A DNA stretch of 64,000 nt. It comes from Firmicutes bacterium UBA4845 (GTDB lineage Bacteria; Bacillota; Clostridia; Tissierellales; Sedimentibacteraceae). Where the stretch lies: assembly GCA_002399975.1 (NCBI GenBank), contig DHER01000087.1:1-64000 (forward strand), read 5' to 3'. Positions 26,926 to 35,159 of the stretch are shown in pieces. Below the pieces are notes generated by a model. It was not told the origin of the DNA. It did not search any database and worked only from the letters and a program-made list of their open reading frames with translations. Numbering within the stretch: the first letter of the stretch is position 1; every line of letters starts with the position of its first letter. Position numbers and translations under genes: made by a program.

Positions 26926-28545
26926 CTATTTTATTGATCCCAGTGCATCAATAACCTTGGGTACAATTTGTTTTTTTCTTGAAACACATTTGTCTATATA
27001 AACACCTTGAGTGACATTTTCTATTCCAAACATTTGACCAACAAGCTTTTCTCTGCCGGATGTACAGAATATATATGAACCTTCCTTGATTATGTCGGTA
27101 ACAGCTAAAATTATAACGTAATAACCTTTTTGAGCTGTTATACTGTCAATTAATTTTATAAACTCATCTTTTCTGCCCATTATCTGATTGATATCCAGCG
27201 TAAATACCTGACCTATTCCTACATTTTTATCAACTAAATTGAAATCTTTGAAGTCCTGGAATAAAATTTCCTCCATTGACTGTCCTTTAAGTGATGTTCC
27301 CGCCTTGAACATTTCCATTGCATACTTGTTCATATCTACCTCTGCAATTACTTGCAGTTCCTGGGCCGCATCACGATCCTTTTCGGTAGTTGTAGGCGAT
27401 TTAAAGAGCATAGTATCTGAAATTATTCCGGATAGCATAAGACCTGCAATTTCTTTTCTGATTTTTATACCTTTTTCCTTATATATACCATAAATAATTG
27501 TGTTTGAACTGCCTAAGGGAAGATTTCTGAACGCAATTGGTACCGACGTCTTAATACCACCTATTTTATGATGGTCGATAACTTCCAAAATATCAGCTTC
27601 ATCCAACCCGTCAGCACTTTGGCCAATTTCATTGTGATCGACCAAAATTACCTTTTTCTTATGAGGACTGTTCAAATTGCTTTTACTCAATAACCCCAGG
27701 TATTTTTTTTCACTTGACACCACCACAGAATACTGGCTCTTCTCAATATTTCCTCTGCAATCACTCAAATAGTCTTCCTGAGAAAACATCACAATTTTTT
27801 TATCATTTATAACATTTTTAATGTATTTAGACAAAACAATATTTTTAGCAACATAATATGTTTTAAAAGATGTACTTATTATATTAACTTTGCCATCCTT
27901 TGCCAACTCAATTAAACTCGGCGGCAATTCCATATTTCCGGAAACAATTATTAATTTAGCCCTTTCTTCAACGGCGTACTTGATTACATCATATCTGTCT
28001 CCTACTATAACTATGGATTGCCTACTTACAGCGGAGGACTCTTCCAAAGTTTTCACCTGGGATGTGGCAACAATTATGTCCCCGTCGATTGTTTCATCGA
28101 ATTTCAGCAGTTTCTTACCATGCAATGTTTCAATTATGTTATCATAGGATGTTGATAAGTGCTGCTGATCAGCATTAATTAGGCTCATAGCAATATCTTC
28201 TTTGTTTATAATGCCGTTTACATTATCTTCTTCGTCAACTACCGGAAGGGTGCAAAGACTATTTTCATTCATACGAATATATGCTGAATAAACCGGCTGG
28301 GTTTTTCTTATAGGCTTAACCCTGTCATAGTTCAGGTCCTTAATTTGTAATTTTACATTGCTTAATATTTGCGGAGTTTCTACGTTAAAATATTTTAATA
28401 CGAATTCCGTTTCTTTGTTTACATTGCCAAGTATATACGGCTTAGATGCTTCATTTAATTCATTTTTTAGCTCAGCCAAAGCAATTGCGGCGCACACACT
28501 ATCCGTATCAGGAGTCTTGTGGCCGAATATTAAATTGTGTCTCAT
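26926..28545 (-). CDS. ppaC: Mn-dependent inorganic pyrophosphatase with CBS and DRTGG domains
   Basis: Family II pyrophosphatase, 539 residues. The DHH catalytic core is split: HKTPDTDSVCAAIALAEL at the N terminus and VDHNEIGQSADG..VIDHHKIGG around residue 305. Between them lie a CBS repeat (about 65-120), a DRTGG domain (about 130-240) and a second CBS repeat. The DHHA2 substrate-binding SRKKQIVP is near the end. Such CBS-PPases of Clostridia are known to be controlled by adenine nucleotides and, with DRTGG, diadenosine polyphosphates. The ATG at 28545 is set by AAAGGAG. Confidence 0.93.
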   Translation of the reverse strand: MRHNLIFGHKTPDTDSVCAAIALAELKNELNEASKPYILGNVNKETEFVLKYFNVETPQILSNVKLQIKDLNYDRVKPIRKTQPVYSAYIRMNENSLCTLPVVDEEDNVNGIINKEDIAMSLINADQQHLSTSYDNIIETLHGKKLLKFDETIDGDIIVATSQVKTLEESSAVSRQSIVIVGDRYDVIKYAVEERAKLIIVSGNMELPPSLIELAKDGKVNIISTSFKTYYVAKNIVLSKYIKNVINDKKIVMFSQEDYLSDCRGNIEKSQYSVVVSSEKKYLGLLSKSNLNSPHKKKVILVDHNEIGQSADGLDEADILEVIDHHKIGGIKTSVPIAFRNLPLGSSNTIIYGIYKEKGIKIRKEIAGLMLSGIISDTMLFKSPTTTEKDRDAAQELQVIAEVDMNKYAMEMFKAGTSLKGQSMEEILFQDFKDFNLVDKNVGIGQVFTLDINQIMGRKDEFIKLIDSITAQKGYYVIILAVTDIIKEGSYIFCTSGREKLVGQMFGIENVTQGVYIDKCVSRKKQIVPKVIDALGSIK

Positions 28546-28556
28546 TTTTTCTCCTT

Positions 28557-29552
28557 TCATTTGCTTTCCCATCTTAAATCCTTTCCATAAAATTTCAATA
28601 AGGCAAAATTATTAAAAACTCTTGACATAATTCTGTCTGAATATGTTTTCGCCAATTTTTCAAGTGATAAATTTGTAGATATTATTGTTTTCTTTTCTGT
28701 TATAAGCCTTTCATTTACAATATTAAACAATTCCGAGTTTATAAATGAATTGTTTAATTCTGTACCCAGGTCATCAATTATTAATAATTCACTGTCAAAA
28801 ATCATGCCATAGCTTAACTTATTTTGCTCACTTTCAGCCTGGGCATTAAATTTATGAGTTTCAACTATTTCAAAAAGTGAAAATGAAGTCTGATATAAAA
28901 CAGTTATACCTTTATCAATAAGCGCCTTTGCAATACAGTTACACATAAATGTCTTTCCTAATCCTGTTCCTCCGTAAAAAAGCAAATTCATGTTCGATTC
29001 ATGGAAATTATAACAAAAATCTTGGCTTATGTCTAAAATATAATACATATTTTGCCTGGGAGTCAACTTTTCATTTTCATAAACTTCGTTGCTGAACACA
29101 TTAATATCAAATGCATTAAAATTTTCTTTTTTAAGCATATGTGACATATTGGACATAGTGTACAAATTATTAATAATTTGTTTATTAAAGCAACTGCATC
29201 TTTTACCTTCTGAGTCATAACCTGTATCACAGCATTTCTTGCATTCATAGTCAGGCTCTAAAAAATCTTCGGGAATTTTATGTTTTATATATATTTCTTC
29301 TCTTTCTTTTTTTAATTTTTCTATTTCAGCCCTAAGGTTATCAACTTTTTCATCTAAATTTTCAGGCCCTGACAAAAATAACTTGGAAATTTTAATGCTG
29401 ATCAGCTGAATTTTCTTCTCTATTTCTCCTAAGCGTGGAAATTCAGCATACAGCGATTCTCTTTTCAAATCCGCAGCTTTAGCAGCATTAAGCCGTTTTC
29501 TGCTATAATCAATCATTAAATTTTCAATAATTTGCCTGTTAATTTTTATCAT
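28557..29552 (-). CDS. Primosomal AAA+ helicase loader, DnaI/DnaC type
   Basis: A 331-residue protein. The N-terminal half is coiled-coil-rich and ends in a zinc-type cysteine cluster (YECKKCC..CSCF, about 105-125); the AAA+ domain has Walker A FYGGTGLGKTFMCN and Walker B LLIIDDLGTE, with the sensor ISTNLS. It loads the replicative helicase. It overlaps the end of dnaD by 14 bp and is probably co-transcribed with it and ppaC. The start is odd: AAGGAG lies only one base before the ATG at 29552, so the true start is not certain. Confidence 0.88.
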   Translation of the reverse strand: MIKINRQIIENLMIDYSRKRLNAAKAADLKRESLYAEFPRLGEIEKKIQLISIKISKLFLSGPENLDEKVDNLRAEIEKLKKEREEIYIKHKIPEDFLEPDYECKKCCDTGYDSEGKRCSCFNKQIINNLYTMSNMSHMLKKENFNAFDINVFSNEVYENEKLTPRQNMYYILDISQDFCYNFHESNMNLLFYGGTGLGKTFMCNCIAKALIDKGITVLYQTSFSLFEIVETHKFNAQAESEQNKLSYGMIFDSELLIIDDLGTELNNSFINSELFNIVNERLITEKKTIISTNLSLEKLAKTYSDRIMSRVFNNFALLKFYGKDLRWESK

Positions 29553-30603
29553 CTCCTTCCTCAGAAAGGCCTAATTTATTAAGTTTTTTTTCAAGTCTTT
29601 TTTTTGCTATTTTTTCAAGTTCTTCTTCCGAATAATCCTTTATCTTCTGGTCAAAATTATGAAATTTATTTTTAGAACCAGCAGACGAATTTACCGGTTT
29701 TTTTCTTTTAGTTTCAGGTTTAATATCATTTTTTAAGTCTTCAACAATCTTAAACCCTTTTTCATGCCATCTTTCCAAAATGCTGTCAAAATATTTAAAA
29801 TTCGGATTCAAGGTATTTACCGATTTGTCCAGACATTTCAAAATCATTTCCATTGAAAATCCCCAGTCATCAATCCACTTGTCCACAATTCTCATTGCAG
29901 GTTCGTCCAACGGCTTATATATTCCAAGATATTTGCTGATTCTTGAATATATGGAAAACCTGTCGTTCTTTTTTTCCAAATATTCAACCATAGTATCTAT
30001 ATCATTTACACCCTGGTCGTACCATTCCTTCAAAACATATTCTATGCTGCTGAATCTTTTTGTTTTCTTGTTATTTATACAATAGCTAAAAACCTGTGTC
30101 ATCATGCCTGCTTTCATTTTATATATACTCAGCCATTTGTTGATTTTTTGTTTTTCATTAATGGTTAAAGGTCTTCTGAACATTTCTTCAATATCTTGCA
30201 TCATCTTTATATTTTCAGAATATTTCCCGGAAGGAATATTTTCGTTATGTATTTTTTCATCACTCTCATTGTTTTTTATTTGACTATAAACATTATCGAT
30301 ATAAAGCTGCTTTAAATTAATAAATTCCACCACATAATTATTTTCATCCTCTTGTACATGCTTTTTTATTATTCCTTCATTTTCCCAATAATCCCATGCC
30401 TCAAGAACTTTCGTCAAAGATAAATTAAGCTGTTTTGCAATTGTCTCATTATTAAAATTAGATTGGTCCTTGGCACACTTGTATCCCATTAAGTATACTT
30501 TAACATATGTACCATCAGCTACAGGCATGTAATCATTTATAAATATATTCTCAATAGGGGTATCCCCTAAATCAATCTGCATTTCTTGAAGAACAAAATA
30601 CAT
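29539..30603 (-). CDS. DnaD-domain replication protein
   Basis: A 354-residue protein with an N-terminal winged-helix-like region (about 1-105) and two DnaB_2/DnaD C-terminal domains (about 140-215 and 225-300; RISKYLGIYKPLDEPAMRIVDKWIDDWGFSMEMILKC ends in the typical YxxWxxxG-like helix). This architecture is that of DnaD/DnaB-type initiators that remodel DNA during primosome assembly in Firmicutes. It is the first gene of a dnaD-dnaI-ppaC run. Confidence 0.85.
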   Translation of the reverse strand: MYFVLQEMQIDLGDTPIENIFINDYMPVADGTYVKVYLMGYKCAKDQSNFNNETIAKQLNLSLTKVLEAWDYWENEGIIKKHVQEDENNYVVEFINLKQLYIDNVYSQIKNNESDEKIHNENIPSGKYSENIKMMQDIEEMFRRPLTINEKQKINKWLSIYKMKAGMMTQVFSYCINNKKTKRFSSIEYVLKEWYDQGVNDIDTMVEYLEKKNDRFSIYSRISKYLGIYKPLDEPAMRIVDKWIDDWGFSMEMILKCLDKSVNTLNPNFKYFDSILERWHEKGFKIVEDLKNDIKPETKRKKPVNSSAGSKNKFHNFDQKIKDYSEEELEKIAKKRLEKKLNKLGLSEEGDDKN

Positions 30604-30709
30604 AAATTAATTTCTCCTTTTTAGTAAAAATAAATACTATTAATTAATTTTATAATATAAATGTAACACTTTTATTATTTTTTTGTGAAATCATTTCTCC
30701 ATATATTGG

Positions 30710-30739
30710 TTGACAATTAATTATCTCTGCGAGTATAAT
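30710..30739 (+). promoter_or_regulatory. Consensus sigma-A promoter of the M23 peptidase gene
   Basis: TTGACA (30710-30715), 18-bp spacer, TATAAT (30734-30739), both hexamers perfect. It lies about 120 bp upstream of the start codon, leaving an AT-rich leader. Confidence 0.88.
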
Positions 30740-30757
30740 AGTCCGAGATGATTAATT
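30715..30757. promoter_or_regulatory. Inverted repeat centred on the -10 box
   Basis: Arms AATTAATTATCTC (30715-30727) and GAGATGATTAATT (30745-30757) match at 12 of 13 bp around a 17-bp centre that contains the TATAAT box. The symmetry about the promoter suggests a repressor site. No known family consensus is recognised. Confidence 0.55.
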
Positions 30758-30859
30758 AAATTTAAGTACATTACTATTTAATTATATCATCTTTTAATTT
30801 AAAAGAAAAATATTTTTTATTGATGATATTATTTTACAACATGACTTAGGAAGTAAACA

Positions 30860-32350
30860 ATGAAAAAATTTAATTTACCTTTTATAAGAAAAATGCATAC
30901 AATGAATTTTAATGAAATTTTCAAACAGCTCCCTGAAAAAAAAGAAAGACAAGTCTTCAACCTAAAAATTAAACTTCCACAGCAAGCTAAAGCCGCAATG
31001 GCTCTTATATTTTCGACTATATTGATCTTAAGCTTCACCTACACCAGCAACTACTTAAAAACTCACGAAAATAATATATATTCAACAAACAGCTTTACAA
31101 TTATAGAAGACGGGAAAGAATTATGCAAAGTTCGTAACCCTAAGCTTTTAAAAAAGACGCTTTCTAAATTAGAAAATGAGATGAGAAAGAAATATAAACA
31201 TGAAATAAAAATAGAAAACAAATTTGAAGCAGTTGAATCCAAAGCTAAGGATAGGGAAATAGCTACAGAAAAAGAACTATACAGCATACTTAAATCTAAT
31301 ATCAATTATTGCATACTGGCATATGCTGTTAATATCAACGGAAAGAAAGTCGGAGTTGTCAGCACGGAAGACGAAGCAAAAAAAGCAATAGAAGAAGTTA
31401 AAAATCATTTTATACAAAATTACAATAAAAATTCAATAATAGAAATAAAAACAATAGAAAATATTAAAATTAATCAAGTTAAAGCTTCAAATACGGAAAT
31501 AAAAAGTAAGGACGAATTAGTTAATTACATAATGAAAGGCGTTGACGAAGAACAAAAATACATAGTTAAAGAAGGAGATACATATTGGACCATTGCAGAA
31601 CATTTTAACATGACCTTGGATGAACTGATATCAGCAAACTTACAATCAAATCCTGATAAAATACAAATTGGTGATGAATTAAACTTAGTAGTTCCTAAGC
31701 CTTTTGTTAATATACAGGTAAAACGGAAAGTTAAACAGAAAGAAAATACACCCTATGAAATCGAATATAATCGTGTTTCATATATGTTTAATGACGAACA
31801 GATTATAGACAGAAAAGGTGAATATGGCGTCTCAGAAATAGAATCAATGGTAACCGAACAAAATGGCATTCAAATATCAAAAGAAGTTATATCGGAAGAC
31901 GTTATAACAAATCCTATAAGTGAGATTGTTACAACAGGTATCCAGGATCCGCCGCCGAAAAAGGGCACCGGGTACTTTATCAATCCGCTTCCCGGATCAT
32001 ATATATCATCACGTTTCGGATCAAGAAGCGGAGGTTTCCACTTAGGTCAAGACATGGCAAAATCAGCGGGGTCATCTATTAGCGCTGCCGATGGCGGCAC
32101 TGTAACATATGCCGGATGGTCAGGCAGCTACGGATATATGGTAGATATAGACCATGGCGGAGGATTTACGACAAGGTATGGGCACTGCAGTGAAATTTAC
32201 GTTTCAGTAGGAGAAAAAGTATATCAGGGAAAAGTAATAGCAACAGTAGGCTCAACAGGATTCTCAACAGGACCTCATCTGCATTTTGAAGTAAGAAAGT
32301 ATGGTTCAGTAGTTAATCCGTCAGCATACATTGGAACTCAATACAGATAA
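30860..32350 (+). CDS. LysM/G5/M23 membrane-anchored cell-wall endopeptidase
   Basis: A 496-residue protein with a cytoplasmic N terminus, one membrane helix (about 52-72), an extracellular region, a LysM domain (about 232-282; YIVKEGDTYWTIAEHFNMT), a G5 domain (about 285-360) and a C-terminal M23 metallopeptidase domain. The zinc ligands are visible in HLGQDMA and GPHLHFEVR, with RYGHCS between. It should cleave peptidoglycan cross-bridges; many clostridial homologues of this layout act in growth or sporulation. It has its own strong promoter and terminator. Confidence 0.92.
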   Translation: MKKFNLPFIRKMHTMNFNEIFKQLPEKKERQVFNLKIKLPQQAKAAMALIFSTILILSFTYTSNYLKTHENNIYSTNSFTIIEDGKELCKVRNPKLLKKTLSKLENEMRKKYKHEIKIENKFEAVESKAKDREIATEKELYSILKSNINYCILAYAVNINGKKVGVVSTEDEAKKAIEEVKNHFIQNYNKNSIIEIKTIENIKINQVKASNTEIKSKDELVNYIMKGVDEEQKYIVKEGDTYWTIAEHFNMTLDELISANLQSNPDKIQIGDELNLVVPKPFVNIQVKRKVKQKENTPYEIEYNRVSYMFNDEQIIDRKGEYGVSEIESMVTEQNGIQISKEVISEDVITNPISEIVTTGIQDPPPKKGTGYFINPLPGSYISSRFGSRSGGFHLGQDMAKSAGSSISAADGGTVTYAGWSGSYGYMVDIDHGGGFTTRYGHCSEIYVSVGEKVYQGKVIATVGSTGFSTGPHLHFEVRKYGSVVNPSAYIGTQYR

Positions 32351-32379
32351 GAATTAAAATACTGAATGTCTAAAAAAAA

Positions 32380-32402
32380 CCGCTTAAACAGCGGCTTTTT
32401 TT
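32380..32402 (+). terminator. Terminator after the M23 peptidase
   Basis: Stem CCGCT-TAAAC-AGCGG flanked by A and T runs, ending in seven T, 30 bp past the stop. Confidence 0.85.
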
Positions 32403-32583
32403 AGTAAATAAATTTTCACGCTTACAGCTTGAACTATTGTAAATTTCTTCATAATCATACAAAATTAAAAGTATTTTTCCGCTTGCATTTTTGACCGTTT
32501 AGTTATATTATGAAGAAGTATTATAAGTACTATCGACTATAGGTAAAGGCCTGTAATGCAAATAAAAACCAAAGGATGGTATA

Positions 32584-33072
32584 ATGATATATTTTGATTA
32601 TAGATTTATGGAGGTAGCACGACCGATCATTGAGCATGAACAATATCAGCAAATGAAAAAAATAAAGCATCATGACGAAAGTGTTTATGATCATTCCGTG
32701 AAAGTTGCATTTTATGCTTACCAAATAGCATATAAGCACAATATGGACTGGAAGGCCACAATCAGAGGAGCATTGCTCCATGATTTTTTTCTATATAAAT
32801 TTAATAAATCTTTAAGTTTAAAAATTATACCGGATTCAATAAAACACGCTATTGTTCATCCGATAATAGCATTTTACAATGCCAACAAATATTTTGACTT
32901 AAATGAAAAAGAAGAAAATATAATAAAAGCACATATGTTTCCTTTTGGGTTCCCAAAATCAAAAGAAGCATGGATTGTGAGTTATGTAGACAAATACATT
33001 GCAACATTTGAGTATGCTTCTAATTTTAAAAAAATGGTATATAAGCGAAAACACCCTGTGTACAACATATAG
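32584..33072 (+). CDS. HD-domain hydrolase
   Basis: A 162-residue HD-superfamily protein: EQYQQMKKIKHHDESVYDHSVKVAFYAY supplies the first histidine, LLHDFFLYKF the HD pair, and VSYVDKYIATFEY the distal aspartate. Short HD proteins with this KHH..V.DHS opening are common in Clostridia and have no fixed role. AAGGATGGTATA precedes the ATG. A long palindromic terminator follows. Confidence 0.82.
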   Translation: MIYFDYRFMEVARPIIEHEQYQQMKKIKHHDESVYDHSVKVAFYAYQIAYKHNMDWKATIRGALLHDFFLYKFNKSLSLKIIPDSIKHAIVHPIIAFYNANKYFDLNEKEENIIKAHMFPFGFPKSKEAWIVSYVDKYIATFEYASNFKKMVYKRKHPVYNI

Positions 33073-33143
33073 AACGGTATTTAACCATATGTAACAATTT
33101 GTGGTTTGTCATCTTATCATAGTCCTATCGTTATTGTTTTTTT

Positions 33144-33181
33144 ATCTGCAATTTTTCTCTGTACAGAGAAAAATTGCAGAT
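33144..33181. terminator. Perfect 38-bp palindrome terminator
   Basis: 33145-33180 is a perfect palindrome with 18-base arms and no loop (centre GTAC), extended by an A-T pair and followed by TTTTATAA on the + strand; T-rich sequence precedes it for the other strand. It lies 72 bp past the HD gene and should stop transcription both ways. Confidence 0.8.
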
Positions 33182-33281
33182 TTTTATAACCCAAATCAAA
33201 ACAAATTCCTGATTTAAAATAAAAAACAAAATAAACTTTATAGAAGCAAATATATTTTTATGTTTGGTACCTAAAGAAATC

Positions 33282-33310
33282 TTGTCAAGTTCTTTTGTTC
33301 TTTGTAAAAT
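33282..33310 (+). promoter_or_regulatory. Probable sigma-A promoter of hpf
   Basis: TTGTCA (33282-33287), 17-bp spacer, TAAAAT (33305-33310), about 97 bp upstream of the hpf start. Between the 33.18 kb palindrome and here the DNA is AT-rich with nothing else recognised. Confidence 0.6.
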
Positions 33311-33406
33311 ATTAATAAATAATCTTTGCTTGCCTGTTTATTTGTTTCATATTTGGGTAGCATTATATATATATTAATAATAAATAACTTGAAAGGGGCT
33401 AACTTC

Positions 33407-33937
33407 ATGAAGATATCGATTTATGCCAAAAATGTGCAACTTACCGACGCATTAAAAGAAGTTGCAACGAAAAAAATAAGTAGGCTCGATAAATTTTTTA
33501 AACAGAATATTGAAGCTAAAGTAGTGTTAAGCGTCGAAAAGAAAATACATAAGGTTGAGGTAACTATTCCTTTCAATGGCAGAATAGTACGTGTAGAGGA
33601 AACATCCGACGATATGTACAATGCTATAGACGAAGCAGTTGAATCCTTGGAAAGGCAAATAAGAAAATACAAAACAAAACTTCAGAATAAAAAACATTCG
33701 AATGAATCTATTAAATTCGAAAATATAGAACCCCTTGACATAGAAGATGAAGAAGAGTTCAAAGTAGTAAAAACTAAAAGATTTGCAATTAAACCTATGA
33801 GCATAGAAGAAGCAATATTACAAATGGATTTGTTAAAACATAATTTCTTTGTTTTCTTAAATGCCGACACTGAAGAAGTCAACGTAGTATATAAAAGGAA
33901 AGATGGAAATTACGGACTGATAGAGCCTGAATTATAA
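33407..33937 (+). CDS. hpf: Ribosome hibernation-promoting factor, long form
   Basis: Dimerises 70S ribosomes to 100S in stationary phase. The 176 residues have an N-terminal S30AE domain (about 1-100; ISIYAKNVQLTDALKEVATKKISRLDKFF) and a C-terminal dimerisation domain (about 118-176; RFAIKPMSIEEAILQMDLLKHNFFVFLNADTEEVNVVYKRKDGNYGLIEP). The ATG at 33407 is 8 bases after AAAGGGG; upstream in-frame codons show no conservation. Confidence 0.95.
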   Translation: MKISIYAKNVQLTDALKEVATKKISRLDKFFKQNIEAKVVLSVEKKIHKVEVTIPFNGRIVRVEETSDDMYNAIDEAVESLERQIRKYKTKLQNKKHSNESIKFENIEPLDIEDEEEFKVVKTKRFAIKPMSIEEAILQMDLLKHNFFVFLNADTEEVNVVYKRKDGNYGLIEPEL

Positions 33938-34013
33938 AACTTATAATAAAATGAAACACCATGATCTATTTGCCTGCTTATCAAAAGTATAAAATTTAAA
34001 TAAAAAGACATAC

Positions 34014-34045
34014 ACAAAAAGCACAGTTTAAACTGCGCTTTTTGT
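34014..34045. terminator. Bidirectional terminator after hpf
   Basis: Two 16-base arms with a single mismatch and no loop (centre GTTTAAAC), flanked by ACAAAAAGC and GCTTTTTGT, so it has a U tract in either direction. It lies 76 bp past hpf. Confidence 0.8.
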
Positions 34046-34075
34046 AATTTTCCAGCATTTTAGAAATCAGCTTTA

Positions 34076-34118
34076 CGTACACACATATTCCCCCCCAATA
34101 TTCCCAAAACCATGTGTA
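34076..34118. other. Structured intergenic element with a C7/G7 tract, possible minus-strand RNA
   Basis: Arms GTACACACAT and ATGTGTAC (2-base bulge) enclose a CATATT-C7-AATATTCCC segment. On the minus strand a TATAAT (34193-34188) lies upstream and the bidirectional terminator at 34014-34045 lies downstream, so a short transcript of about 140-180 nt is possible. The -35 is poor. Structure is seen; an RNA is inference. Confidence 0.3.
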
Positions 34119-34269
34119 CAGCTTTTCCAAATTTTCAGTCATGCCTGACTTCCACTTTTGCCATAAATGAATTTCCGGTATGTACATATTATACAACACA
34201 TAAAATTATATGAATGTCGAAAAATGTAACATTATAATTTTTTATTTTACTTAATATTTATACTTTGTT

Positions 34270-34357
34270 TATAATTCATTGTTTTGTCCACAACAGTGGA
34301 TAAGATGTGCATAACTCATATTCTTTAAGCGTTGAAAATTCAACGTTATTTTTTTTC
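34270..34357 (+). ncRNA. Possible short transcript over the DnaA boxes
   Basis: TTTACT (34246-34251), 18 bp, TATAAT (34270-34275) is a passable promoter, and an intrinsic terminator ends 80 bp later at 34357. No open reading frame fits between. If transcribed, an RNA of about 70 nt would contain the three phased DnaA-box-like 9-mers. Speculative. Confidence 0.25.
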
Positions 34358-34482
34358 TAATTTTTTCAAAAAAGTCTTGACATAAGATGTCCTTTATTTC
34401 TTCAAATTAGAAAGTTGTTAACAATTTTGTCAACAGGTGTGGATAACTTGATTATGTATAGAACAAAACTTCTTTTTCCACG
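34284..34482. promoter_or_regulatory. Cluster of helically phased DnaA-box-like sequences
   Basis: Against the consensus TTATCCACA: TTGTCCACA at 34284 (8/9), and on the other strand TTATCCACT at 34295 (8/9), TTATGCACA at 34306 (8/9) and a perfect box at 34438. A weaker TTGTCAACA at 34427 (7/9) and TTTTCCACG at 34474 (7/9) also occur. Starts 34284, 34295 and 34306 are exactly 11 bp apart, as are 34427 and 34438. The cluster sits in an 840-bp gene-free region upstream of a very AT-rich tract, an arrangement like oriC or a DnaA-titration or regulatory site. dnaA itself is not in the window. Confidence 0.6.
34328..34357 (+). terminator. Orphan intrinsic terminator in the gene-free region
   Basis: A 9-bp stem (AGCGTTGAA / TTCAACGTT, one G-U pair) with an AA loop is followed by ATTTTTTTTCT. 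No gene on the + strand lies between this and the hpf terminator 280 bp upstream, so its source transcript is unknown. Confidence 0.65.
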
Positions 34483-34781
34483 CATTTATTAAAAAAATTT
34501 AAATAGAGTTATTTTAACTTAAAAAAGTAAACAAATTTAAACAATCTTTGTAAAAAATCACCAATTTAAATATTCTATTAGTGAATATTTAAAAAGGATA
34601 CTACCGAAAATAAAACGTTAAAATAAATAATTTGTTTGACTGTTAAAAAATTAGTGCAAATTAATTTATGATTAAAGACATATTTCTACATTTTTTTTAA
34701 TCAATTTAATTAACAGAAAAATGTTTTAAAAAGATAAATATTGGTATATTAATAATATAGATAATAATTAGGAGGTTTATA
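34483..34781. other. Very AT-rich gene-free tract upstream of the encapsulin operon
   Basis: About 300 bp of mostly A and T with short A and T runs and no open reading frame. It must contain or follow the encapsulin promoter: candidates are TTAACA near 34710 with GATAAA 17 bp on, or the TTGTCA at 34427 with TATAGA; neither is convincing. As neighbour of the DnaA boxes it could serve as an unwinding element. Nothing else is recognised. Confidence 0.4.
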
Positions 34782-35150
34782 ATGGCTAATTTCGCAAATC
34801 CATTTGTGGGTAATGTGCCTAGAAAATTAACAAAAGAAGAATTGATTCAAGCTGTGAGACTGAATATAGGCGGAGAGCTTGAAGCTATTTATGTCTATGA
34901 CGCCCACGTACAGGCAACAGATGACCCTGTTGCTAAAAAGGTAATCGCCGATATTAGAGACGAAGAAAAAGCGCATGTAGGTGAATTAATGACTTTACTA
35001 AAATATTTAGATCCGGAAGAAGCAACCCATTTTGCAGACGGCGAAGAAGAAGTAAAAGAGATGATGGAGGAATTGAATATTAAAATACCTTCAGAAACAA
35101 CAATGTCCAAAAATAATACTGAAAACACTGTTGGAAGTTTAATAGAATAG
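34782..35150 (+). CDS. Encapsulated ferritin-like cargo protein (EncFtn)
   Basis: A 122-residue iron oxidase packaged in the encapsulin shell. The two-helix core has GELEAIYVYDAHVQATDDP and DIRDEEKAHVGELMTLL, giving the metal ligands Glu32/Glu34, Glu62 and His65 of the EncFtn family. A flexible tail from about residue 103 ends NTVGSLIE, which matches encapsulin targeting peptides (TVGSL core). An AGGAGG site sets the ATG. It is 9 bp before the shell gene, so cargo and shell are co-expressed. Confidence 0.93.
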   Translation: MANFANPFVGNVPRKLTKEELIQAVRLNIGGELEAIYVYDAHVQATDDPVAKKVIADIRDEEKAHVGELMTLLKYLDPEEATHFADGEEEVKEMMEELNIKIPSETTMSKNNTENTVGSLIE

Positions 35151-35159
35151 GAGGCAGAT

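Noticed and set aside
33996..34199. 67-codon minus-strand open frame downstream of hpf
   Set aside because: It runs through the bidirectional terminator, has no ribosome site at its start and no recognisable similarity. A non-coding element is more likely.
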